A stretch of 64,000 nucleotides of DNA, taken from Phallusia fumigata (taxonomy: Eukaryota; Chordata; Ascidiacea; Phlebobranchia; Ascidiidae). This document shows, one piece after another, positions 53,786 to 64,000 of this stretch. A program made the translations under genes and the position numbers. The DNA is taken from positions 1 to 64,000 of the forward strand of contig QXVZ01029267.1 in the NCBI GenBank assembly GCA_008931825.1, in the 5' to 3' direction. The number at the start of each line of letters is the position of its first letter. Position 1 is the stretch's first letter. A model generated the notes under the pieces. It saw nothing but the letters and a program-made list of their open reading frames with translations. It ran no database searches and was not told where the DNA came from.

Positions 53786-56700
53786 ATGGCACAAGAAGAA
53801 GCTGGAAACTCCGAAAGAAATGTTTATAATATTAACAGCGTTGAGGTAAGGATATTATCGATTTGTTCAGACATTCCTGACATATACTTTTATAAATACA
53901 CAAAGATTGTAATTATATCTGGACTTTGACCAGTTATCTCTGACTCATTGCAGCATAGTTTATAAAAAGCCTTTTTCAGTGGTCTTGTATTTAATGTACT
54001 ATGTATTTGCAGTAATGTAACCTTGGATTTTTGGTTTTCGTTCGGTATACCGACCCTACGAAAGTACTTTTTTGAAAAGCAATTCAAAAAACTTTTTGTC
54101 AGACATAATTATGAGGGACAACAGCGAAACAAACTCTGCTTGGACAGTTGCCAAAAGCTGTGCATTTCATATGCTCTGCTTGACAAGTTGCTAAAAGCTG
54201 AGGATTAATAACTGTTCGAGTTGCACACTTATAAAAGTAGTACTACGTCACAATTAATCAAAACGTTGGATTCAAAGTCTCTTGACTATTGATCACCACC
54301 CGGTGTCCGAATTAGTGTTGTTTTTAGTAATGTTAAAGTCATGTGTTTTTAAGAATTTATATCTCCACACTGGTGATGTGCATCATCATCATCATGAAAC
54401 TCCTGCTCCTATCCAGGCAGATGAAATGTCAGTTTCAGAATTACCAGCAATACCAGGTAAAAAATCCTTTTATGACTGTTAAAATATATTGTGCTTTGCC
54501 ATGGATATTTATTTCGAACGACGTTATATGAAAATGTTAAAAAGTTATAACTAAGCTGGTTTGCACCGTCCCAGCCCCACCGGAATAAACGGCCCTAAGC
54601 AAACAACGTGTTTAAACAAATACTTGGTTGGTGGTGATTGCTTAAGAGTATGTAAAAAGTAGCTTTAACCGCTCGTATAATTTAGAAGTCAAATTTTTGT
54701 GATTTCAATCTTAAATCAAATGTAGCTGGACTTGGGGCATGACTGTCATTCGGCTGTTTGTATGGTCAGTGTGTAATGTTGCTTGCGACAGTGCCACACT
54801 GCGTAGCCTACATTGTTAGTAGTCTGATTCGCGGGTAATAACACCGGGATTAAAAAAAAGAGCTCGCGCGCCACGCAAATACCAGCTGTCGTTCGCAGAT
54901 GTTCAAATGTGATGGAAATTTGTGTGTCAGGGCTGTGTGCGACCTTTTAGGCTGCCGGCTAGGTGTAATCTTTAATCTCGTCCCAAAAACAACGTTGACC
55001 TTAAGGGAAGATTTGAAAAATCCTGAAATTAACTGGCATTTTTTGTTGTTGTTTACAATTCTATTTATGCATGTTTTATTAAAGAGAATTACATGTAGAG
55101 CAAAAAAGGCTGATGGCAATTAATAAAGGACTTTTAAAATGGACTAAAACATTACACCACAATAGATAAATATTAAACTTTAATCCAGCAACTATATTAG
55201 CATTGACAATTTATTATGTTAATTAATTGACCCTTTCTTGTCCACAGAAAATTGGAAATATTGACAAAATAATCTTTTCGTATTAATACATACAATTAGC
55301 TATGTTGGAAATTAATTCTGGGTGATTATTTTACGTATTGATTAATTATTCAAAGATTCATCAACAGAGTCCAGTACAGTCTTTCAAGGCACGTAAGCAT
55401 AGGCGAGCTCTTCCGCTTCTTTTATCCCGCGAATTTACAAATCTGCGTAAAATTTTATGCAAAAAGAGTATATACTTGCGCTCTGCCAAACAACAACCGA
55501 CGTAAAATTCTGTTTCTACAACAAATGAAACATCAAAGTTGGCAAAATCGTAATAAACCGTTTTCGCGGTATACAGCGTAATGCTGCAGCCGTATGTTTT
55601 CCCATCGCTCCTAAAAAACTTGCGCAATGCCAGCGGTAGGTTTTTCTATGCAACTTTCTATGCAGTCGTAGGTTTTCCCTGGTGCACAGGTGTCACCTGA
55701 CATGACAGCTGCATGTCTAAAAAATCATGAAAGGTTCAGTCAATAAACAATGCTGTTACAATCATTCCCACTGCGTGTGTTGCAAACGTAACTGCAACGA
55801 TTTTATTACCGCTCTTGCATAAGCCACAGGTCGCTGTTCTCGGGGCTAGGCCTTTCGCTCTAATTACATTAACGGATGATTACCAGAAATTTCACACATG
55901 CATACGGTACATACCTCTTTTTTGGGGGGGGGGGGGGGTGTTAACGAATCTAACAGTTTTCTGGGTGAGATACGTAAAACGCTTATTAAACACAGTTTGT
56001 CTAAAATCCACCCAAACCTTTATACTAGCCAGAAGGTGAACAAATAAAAACTATCATTTGTACAGATTCCAAACTTTCAGAAGCCGCTGACGAAAATGAA
56101 CCGGATGTCGTTTTTCGCGGTTTAAAAGTTGATCAATCAGCTGTTCCTGTTCACCACCCGACTTTGACTGAAACCGAAGTCTTTGGGGAGGAGGATCCCA
56201 ACGAAAAGGACGATTTTTTTCCTTCAACAAAAGAAAAAGAAACCAAGGGGTTTGAAAATTCCAAACCGATCAAATTCGACGACTTGTTGACTACCATGAT
56301 GGGAATAAGGTTCCTTGCTCTAATTGGTTCCCCGGGTTCGGGCAAAACCACGTTGTCCAAAAGATTAGCTCGATCTGGCAAATTCTTCACGATTCTCATT
56401 AGATTTATGGATATCGGTTACAATTTTGCGCTCACCCTCAAACAGCTTTTAGTCGACTTTCCTTTTAAAGATTTGGATCCGACAACCAGGGACAATGCGT
56501 TTAAATGGATGGTAAAAAATCAAGATCAATGTGTCATTGTAATGGACGGCTACGATCAATCGAATTGGTCAATCAGCAACAAACCACCTCCAGACGTTTC
56601 GTACCACACTCCTTTGCCAGTTCAGCAGCTTGTGGCAAATCTTTGCTGCAAGAATTTTTTCGGGAAATCGTTGCTTATATTTACATCTAGGCCTCATTCA

Positions 56701-59453
56701 ATTTTTTCTATTCCCTCGTGGCTACGTCCAAAAACCACTGTTGTTGTTGCTGATCTTCCACTCACCGCTGTTAAGGAAATATTCTTTGCATTTGCCGGTC
56801 CTAACGCAGCAAACTTATGGACGACAATAAGCACAAATGCCCCTCAGTTAATCGAACTTTGCCACAACCCGTTACTTTTGCAACTTATTGTTTTTGCTGG
56901 CTTGCACGGAGACGTAAACCAGGCTAAAACAATAACAAAAGTTTTTGAGATTATTTTACGGAAGCTGAAAAAGTCGGGCCATAAACAGGGTATGGAACTG
57001 AACAAACTTGTAAAACCTCTTGGTAGCATGGCATACGATGGAATGGTTCGACAAACCGTTGTGTTTACTGATGCTGATCTGGCAAAGGAGGATCTAACAG
57101 ATGTAAATGTTCAAGATTACGTCATAAACATAGCCCGGTGTCCAAGGCTGTTTGAGGGTGACAAGGCAATCTTTTATTTTATTCATCAGTTGTTGCAGGA
57201 AATTTTTGCGGCTTATTACATCTGTATGTTCATGTCAGTTGAAAATTTCAATCAAATCATTCCCCAAGTAGTCAGCGAAGGTCACTGGTCCATGGTTCGG
57301 CGATTTGTTTGTGGACTTCTGCTTGGAGATGGTCAAAAGATGGGTTAGTTGGTGCCATAACAAACATTTTTTAAATGTTCCACCTTAATGGCAGACCAAT
57401 AGTAATTTTTGTTGCGACTGCTCATAATTTATTGAATTGTGGTTGTAATAAAGTTAATAGATATGAATGCTGTTCGCTAGATGGTTTTACACAATTTCAA
57501 AAAAGATCAATTACGTTTTGTTTTGTTTCTTGCATTTTAGGAAAATCTACAAAGCTGTTCAGAGAACTGGCTAAACTCATGAAAAAAGGTGTGCCAAGTC
57601 ATCTGATAACGGGTAGGAGTTCAACATTTCAAAATATTTCGGTCGTTTGTTTCGAGTTTAAAGTGTTACACGGAAGTAAGTTCGAATATTTATTGCCCCT
57701 TGATTCTGTCGTAGATCGAGTTTCCTTCCGCACTCAGGTTCAACCTTTTTTGTAAAATGTAGTATGGATACAATTTTGTGTCACCGTTTAGATTTCACTT
57801 GATCGGAGCAAATCAAATTTGCTGAACTCAACAGACTAAGTCAATATCACAAAACTATAGAAACGATTGAGTTTTTTCTTGTAAACGTTTTTCGAACATT
57901 ATGTTGTAATTCAGATGTTTTGATTGATCTCCAAGAATGCTCCAATGACGTAAAGAACAATCTTGCTAAGCTGTTGCCTTCAGAGTATGATCTGAAATAC
58001 ATTCCTATCTCATCCAGCGCAGCCAACGCCCTGGCTCAAATGCTTCCAAAACTGGACAGGCCTGTTATAAAGCTTTGTCTCTGGAGCTGCAACCTAGACA
58101 CAAACACGTTGGAGTTGATTTGCGATGCAATCAGCAAAATGAAATACAAAGTTAGTTTGTTGTTTGTTTTACCCTTAGCAGGTCGTGGGTAGAGTCTGAT
58201 TTGTTTTCAAATCTGATGTGTGTAAATGGAGTCAGTCACCGAACTGTTTCTCCTATTTAAGTTTTGAGACTTGCAAGGCATTAAAAGTTCCACTTAGCAA
58301 TGGTGCCTAATTTTTGGTTAGGGAAACGCAAATATAGAGCCAANCACCGAACTGTTTCTCCTATTTAAGTTTTGAGACTTGCAAGGCATTAAAAGTTCCA
58401 CTTAGCAATGGTGCCTAATTTTTGGTTAGGGAAACGCAAATATAGAGCCAAGAGTATTAAATCAATCGCCTTATGAATAAATGAATGATGTTTTAAGTTT
58501 TTATAGTTTGGCTATTGTGGCGTTTAATGATTTTACATTTGTAATCGTTTGAACAATTTTATGCAAAAATGTCACGTAGATTGAATTTCTGAACCTGAGT
58601 GGAAACGAGTTCGAAGATGAGAAAATTCGGATTTTATCATGTTGTTTCGGCAAAGTAAGGAAGTTACGAATGTGGGGATGCGGGATTTCCAAAGACCGCC
58701 TCGAAGTTTTCTGTGAAAAGCTGGAAAGTCGGCAAGCTTCCGTACGAATGTTTGATAGTTTCATGTTTTTGAAAAGGGTATGCGTGTAAACAACGGGTTT
58801 CTTACAGGTTTGTCGCCACCTGCTATATTTTAAATCCACTGGTATAGTTTTTCGAACAACAGTTAACAACTGAATTGCAGTAGCATACCATGAAGCGTTT
58901 TTGTGGAGGCAAATGTTATTTATTCATCTTTCCAACTAATACGCTGTTTTCTATATTTACAGTTGGAATTTCTTGATCTAAGTGGCAACGACGTGGGAGA
59001 CGGGGCAATCACAATTCTGATCCGATGTTTAAACAGGATGGGAAACGTTGGCCTTTGGAGGTGTCCATTTTCCGAGGATGGAAAAAAGTTGTTGCGAGAA
59101 GAACTAGAAAAATCCGAGCACTCGGTATGTATGATTAAAGGGCCTTTAAAATTGCGAAAAATTATCAATATTATATTTATGTCATTACGATTATGTCATT
59201 ATTGTTGAGCTACGTTAAACATGGGATGCAACGTTTAATAAGGCTTTCTTTCTCCCTGTAAACCTTTTCCAGTTTTAGTAATTTAGTTCAAAATACATTT
59301 TGTTATGTTTCAGCCTTCAACTATTCGGGGACTCTGGTGATCATCATCTGTTCTNGCTTTCTTTCTCCCTGAAAACCTTTACCAGTTTTAGTAATTTAGT
59401 TCAAAATACATTTTGTTATGTTTCAGCCTTCAACTATTCGGGGACTCTGGTGA
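53786..59453 (+). CDS. NACHT-LRR (NLR) receptor, gene 2, complete, 699 residues
   Basis: Eight exons: 53786-53845, 54354-54456, 56066-57343, 57541-57612, 57915-58150, 58580-58741, 58963-59124 and 59427-59453, all in phase, from MAQEEAGNSERN to PSTIRGLW and stop. Residues about 1-55 hold NLYLHTGDVHHHHHE and no recognisable DEATH, CARD or pyrin domain. The large exon carries the NACHT ATPase: Walker A LIGSPGSGKTTLSK, Walker B VIVMDGYD, sensor FTSRP, LCHNPLLL and the winged-helix motif FIHQLLQEIFAAYY. C-terminal exons encode leucine-rich repeats (LNLSGNEFEDEKIR, LDLSGNDVGDGAI) with a repeating 162-bp (54-residue) exon. NLRs oligomerise on ligand sensing to start immune signalling; this one's ligand and partner are unknown. 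The final exon recurs at 59314-59340, and there is a junction inside the 58.2-58.4 kb intron; both are haplotype duplicates. Confidence 0.95.
55924..55938 (+). repeat. Poly-G tract of about 15
   Basis: A homopolymer run inside an intron of NLR gene 2; its length is likely to be unreliable or polymorphic. Confidence 0.8.
58237..58451. repeat. Assembly duplication around the junction at 58344
   Basis: 58237-58343 and 58345-58451 are the same 107-bp intron sequence with practically no difference. Confidence 0.9.
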
Positions 59454-59467
59454 TCATGATCTGTTCT
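59243..59467. repeat. Assembly duplication around the junction at 59355
   Basis: 59243-59354 and 59356-59467 repeat the last intron and final exon of NLR gene 2 with two or three differences. Confidence 0.88.
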
Positions 59468-62342
59468 TTTATTCCCACTGGAACTGCTTTATCCAACAAG
59501 TCAAAAGTAGCACACCTTGCATTACCCAATTGACAAAACATGACAGTCATATCAGAGTTGGATCAATTACATGATTTTAGTTAAATTACAATTACAATTA
59601 CAATTTTTCTGTCAAATTTTGGAATTAGATTACAATTACAATTACTCTCTCTCCCTCAAAATATGAATTACGATTACAACTATTCTGGGACTTGTAATTA
59701 CAAATTCAATTACATGTCATACAATTTTCGATTTCAACACATTGTTTTTTACACAACAACACAACAACCAAGTCGATATTTCTAAAATATATAGCTATGC
59801 TTCCAAAAAGATAAAATCTGTAGCAAAGGTATCTTACAAAAAAAGTAATTTGAGAAGTAAGGTAAAAATGTGAGCAAATTACAATTACAACTACACAAAG
59901 TCAGAAAGTCTGAATTACAATTACACCAAAAATAGTAATTAATTACATTCAGCTCTTACTAATTGTAATTGATCCAACTCTGAGTCATCACACTATTTTT
60001 ACTGTTACTATTGTAATCAATTTTTAGTTCTAAAGTGTGATGTATTCATGTAGTTTCCATGTTCTTGTAAAATGAAAGATTACCAATAAATTTAAACTTA
60101 TAGGAGCTATTATTACCTTTCCTGTATTATCCCAGTAATCATATATGTTACACACGCGAAAGAAATAATAAGTATTTTCCAATGCCATGCCTGGTGCCTT
60201 GTAAAGTCAATTAGGAAGTTGTCATTGCAAATAGAGTCGAATTAGCAAATTCCTTGGAGAATAATGCAGTTTGAAAGGTTGGTATTAAAATATTTTGGAC
60301 AATATATTTGTTCATAGACAGTAAAATCATGACAAATTGGCCTCTTAAAATCGATACTTATGCATTTTAAATATTCACAGTAACTAAACTTGTTTGTGTT
60401 TAGGAGCGGTTATGACTAAAAACTAGCATACTCCACCAAAAATTGACATTTTTTACTTTAAAAATATAAAAAGCACTAAAATACAAAATACACAACGATA
60501 CACGTCTATCAATAATTAAACATGCACCTCGCTTACCTTTGCTGCAATGAATTCACAATAATTTTGATTGGTTAAAACGTCATTTATTTACCGTTTTTTG
60601 TATATGAAATAAACCTAGAATAAAAGTTGTTGCATACAATAAACATGTTTTATGACAAAAAAGATAATTAACAAAAATATTTTGAATCACAACAAAATAA
60701 TCGGATTATGTTTGCTGTCTACATTTACCAAATCCAACATCAAAACACAAACTCCAACATGTAAATGCTTATCGGCTGTACAAAAAAAGTTACAATTTAA
60801 GCGCTTTTCACAACATTACTGATTATTAAATCTGTCTTTGACTTGCAACCAGGCTGTTTGGAACTTGCTGGCAACCATTGAAGCAATCTGAGCAGGTCTT
60901 TCAGAAGCTTCCACATCAAGTATAGTTTGTGTTGGGGCATTTTCAATATATTCTTGGTCCAGTTTTGATGATCGTATTTTATGACGAAGCCTGACTTCCT
61001 CNTGTTCTTTTATTCCCACTGGAACTGCTTTAAGTCGCACACCTTGCATTCCCCAAAGTTAAATTACAATTACAATTATTCTCTCCTTAAAAATATGAAT
61101 TACGATTACAATTACAACTATTCTGGGACTTGTAATTAATTACAAATTCAATTACATGTCATACAATTTTCGATTTCAACACATTGTTTTTTGCACAACA
61201 ACCAAGTCGATATGTCTAAAATGTATAGCTTTGCTTCCAAAAAGATAAAATCTGTAGCAAAGGTATCTTACAAAAAAAGTAATTTGAGAAGTTAGGTAAA
61301 AATGTGAGCAAATTACAATTACAACTACACAAAGTCAAAAAGTCTGAATTACAATTACACCAAAAATAGTAATTAATTACATTCAGCTCAATTACTAATT
61401 GTAATTGATCTAACTCTGAGTCATCACACTATTTTTACTGTTACTATTGTAATTAATATTTCACTGTATTTTTGTACTCTTTGCATTTCTAGTTCTAAAG
61501 TGTGATGTATTCATATAGTTTCCATGTTCTTGTAAAATGAAAGATGACCAATTAAATTAAAACTTATAGGAGCTATTATTACCTTTCCTGTATTCTCCCA
61601 GTAATCATGTATGTTACTAGAAATAATAAGTATTTTCCAATGCTATTCCTGGTGCCTTGTAAAATCAATTAGAAAGTTGTCATTGCAAATAGAGTCGAAT
61701 TAGCAAATGCCTTGGAGAATAATGCAGTTTAAAAGGTTGGTATTAAAATACGCCAGCTCTGCATAAGAATTTTGGACAATATATTTGTTCATAGGCAGTA
61801 AAATCATTACAAATTGGCCTCTTAAAATCGTTACTTATGCATTTTAAATATTCACAGTAACCAAACTTGTTTGTGTTTTAAATTTTAGGAGCGGTTTTGA
61901 CTAAAAACTGGCATACTCCACCAAAAATTGCTCCGTCCATCAATAATTAAACGTGCACCTCGCTTACCTTTGCTGTAATGATTTCACAATAATTTTGATT
62001 GGTCATTTATTTACCGTTTTTTGTTTCATATGAAACAAACCTAGAATAAAAGTTGTTGCATAAAATAAACATGTTTTAAGACAAAAAAGATAATTAACAA
62101 AAATATTTTAAATCATAACAAAATAATCGGATTATGTTTGCTGTCTGGATTTACCAAATCCAACATCAAAACACAAACTCCAACATGTAAATGCTTATCG
62201 GCTGTACAAAAAAAAGTTACAATTTAAACGCTTTTCACAACATTACTGATTATTAAATCTGTCTTTGACTTGCAACCAGGCTGTTTGGAACTTGCTGGCA
62301 ACCATTGAAGCAATCTGAGCAGGTCTTTCAGAAGCTTCCACA
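59455..62342. repeat. Large assembly duplication, two haplotypes of the NLR 2 downstream region
   Basis: 59455-61001 and 61003-62342 are the same region in order, differing by substitutions and small indels. Both end inside the last exon of the small minus-strand gene at 62469-63302. The contig starting at 62344 repeats that end a third time. No other gene is visible in the unique part. Confidence 0.85.
59553..59982. repeat. MITE with long (AATTAC)n-rich arms, about 430 bp
   Basis: The ends are CAGAGTTGGATCAATTAC and GTAATTGATCCAACTCTG, a perfect 18-bp inverted repeat. The flanks agtcatat and agtcatca agree at six of eight positions, fitting an aged hAT-type target duplication. The arms are full of attacaattac strings. 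The second haplotype copy (about 61062-61419) lacks the left terminus. Confidence 0.8.
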
Positions 62343-62468
62343 NAACAAAATAATCGGATTATGTTTGCTGTCTACATTTACCAAATCCAACATCAAAACA
62401 CAAACTCCAACATGTAAATGCTTATCGGCTGTACAAAAAAAGTTACAATTTAAGCGCTTTTCACAACA

Positions 62469-63302
62469 TTACTGATTATTAAATCTGTCTTTGACTTGCA
62501 ACCAGGCTGTTTGGAACTTGCTGGCAACCATTGAAGCAATCTGAGCAGGTCTTTCAGAAGCTTCCACATCAAGTATAGTTTGTGTTGGGGCATTTTCAAT
62601 ATATTCTTGGTCCAGTTTTGATGATCGTATTTTATGACGAAGCCTGACTTCCTCCCTGGCTTTTGCTCTGTCAGCTCTTCTTTGCGCTTGCTCTCTTAGC
62701 ATCTTTTCCCTTAAAAACAGACATAGCGAAATGTTAAACGACAGAAAAGGAATGAAAAGGCGAGAAAACTGCGATAAAACCTTGAAACATATGGCCGATT
62801 TTGAAACACCCCGAACATTTATGACGCACTACAGACAATTGTGTTGAACATTGTCCCCTATTTTAAGATATTTAAAAAGTAGAAAAGTAAAGCAAAAACA
62901 TACAAATAAACTCTTTTTAAATGCCCTTTTTACCTACTTTTTACTTCAACCGTTTTTGAGCTTCTGGTATGCAAACTTATTAAACAAGCATCCGCTTTTA
63001 AATTATTGACACTGATCAATTGAAAATTGCGCACATATTATTTTTCTGTGCGGAAATTTGGGATTAAACATTTTTCTCCCACAACAAATTTTCTTCTGTT
63101 GATTCCCAAGGCACTTAGTAAACAACATGTGAAACAAACATATAGCAGTGATGTTGCAGAATCGACTGATAAAAAATTCTTTACTTTCTTACCGTTTTGG
63201 CAGCATAACCTCTTCTATTTCGATTGTGTCGTCGTTCGGTAAATCTGCGTTTGTCCTTTCGACAGAAGCTTCCGCCTGACTGCCACAGGAGAATTTATTC
63301 AT
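62469..63302 (-). CDS. Small charged protein, 116 residues, two exons, unidentified
   Basis: Exon 1 is 63193-63302 (ATG at 63300-63302) and exon 2 is 62469-62709, joined in phase. Residues 1-37 are acidic (NDDTIEIEEVMLPKR). Residues 38-62 are strongly basic and helical in pattern (REQAQRRADRAKAREEVRLR). The remainder includes KIRSSKLDQEYIENAP and ends AWLQVKDRFNNQ. There is no signal peptide or membrane segment. I do not recognise the family; the layout suggests a small soluble coiled-coil protein. Exon 1 occurs again at 63444-63553 and exon 2 (truncated) at 60816-61001 and in the contig ending at 62342. These copies sit at contig junctions and are haplotype duplicates. Confidence 0.75.
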
Positions 63303-64000
63303 TTGTTTTTCTACCTGCGGTGGATAAAAAATTAGCAGGCAATTAGACGAAATTTTCTTCAATTAAGGTCACTAAAAATACTACCGGATCCCTATGATTG
63401 GTTTGTCATAAAAATACCAACATTAATTGCTNTACTTTCTTACCGTTTTGGCAGCATAACCTGTTCTATTTCGATTGTGTCGTCGTTCGGTAAATCTGCG
63501 TTCGTCCTTTCGACAGAAGCGTCCGCCTGACTGCCACAAGAGAATTTATTCATTTGTTTTTCTACCTGGTGGATAAAAAAAGTAGCAGGCAATTAGACGA
63601 AATTTTCTTCAATTAAGGTCACTAAAAATAATACCGGATCCCTATGATTGGTTTGTCATAAAAATACCAACATTAATTGCTGAGCTTTGCTAGATCTTAT
63701 TGATTAAATTTAAAAATAAACCACGTGGATTTTGTTGAAGTAGGGTAAACAACAGAGACGGAAAATTTTCGACTTGCTGTTCGAAACGATTTAAATGATC
63801 TAAAGTATCTTTCACTACTTTATATTAAACATTTTCTGCAATCGCAACCAGATATGGTGTCGAAATGCTGAATTAGTGTTTGATTTCAACTTGAAGGCCT
63901 GCAGTGTAGCAGTGTTATGTGCGAATTACGTCCAATCAAGGTGTTTACAATTCAAGGGTTTTGACATTTTTTAACACAAAAATTTGAACGTAATACAAAA
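63303..64000. other. 5' flank of the small charged gene, with an assembly duplication
   Basis: 63171-63431 and 63433-63690 repeat the same sequence, including exon 1 of the gene. Beyond 63690 no exon or repeat was recognised; this should contain its promoter. Confidence 0.6.

Noticed and set aside
54899-55123. Plus-strand 74-codon frame with a hydrophobic segment, inside an intron of NLR gene 2
   Set aside because: Poor start context, no conservation evidence, and it sits in a normal intron.
55361-55627. Minus-strand 88-codon frame inside the same NLR intron
   Set aside because: It does not begin with ATG and has no splice partner; a decayed exon cannot be excluded.
59575-59960. attacaattac-rich stretch taken at first for a microsatellite
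   Set aside because: The flanking 18-bp inverted repeat and target-site remnants show it is the body of a MITE.

Overview
The window looks like an ascidian (tunicate) genome, most like Ciona. It is AT-rich, with short multi-exon genes split by small introns, two NACHT-LRR (NLR) genes, an intron-rich xylose isomerase, and many short non-autonomous hAT-type elements. I infer the organism from gene content; no species-diagnostic marker is present. Exon structures were built by hand from splice sites, and the phase of every stated junction was checked.

Layout: 1-3.4 kb, an EF-hand/WD40 gene (WDR49/WDR64-like) cut off inside an exon by an assembly junction. 3.7-10.3 kb, two weakly identified genes, a candidate 95-residue protein (+) and a clearly spliced gene of unknown identity (-). 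12.0-16.7 kb, complete 10-exon xylose isomerase (-). 18.1-24.2 kb, complete 15-exon BBS4 (+), divergent from it. 25.2-26.8 kb, mitochondrial thioredoxin (-). 28.8-29.5 kb, intronless GNAT acetyltransferase (-). 32.4-36.9 kb, NLR gene 1 (+), with most of its NACHT exon lost in a gap. 37.5-42 kb, a tandem pair of secreted tyrosine-rich YYYD-repeat genes (-) with duplicated promoters. 43.6-48.7 kb, complete 12-exon SLC38-type amino-acid transporter (-). 53.8-59.5 kb, complete NLR gene 2 (+). 62.5-63.3 kb, a small charged two-exon protein (-).

Assembly: 13 gap positions (12 single n and one run of 50 N) join contigs. At most of them the sequence on the two sides repeats with a few percent difference, as expected if two haplotypes were laid end to end. 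Several exons therefore appear two or three times. At 3372 two halves of one hAT insertion, sharing the same 8-bp target site, lie in opposite orientation, which suggests a misplaced contig.

Most interesting: (1) the YYYD gene pair, whose repeated Tyr-Tyr-Tyr tripeptides are a plausible ribosomal source of tunichrome-like peptides or a DOPA-type structural protein; (2) the two NLRs, which have a short N-terminus with an L-x-L-G-D-like motif followed by a histidine tract where an effector domain is usually found; (3) an animal xylose isomerase with both family signatures intact.
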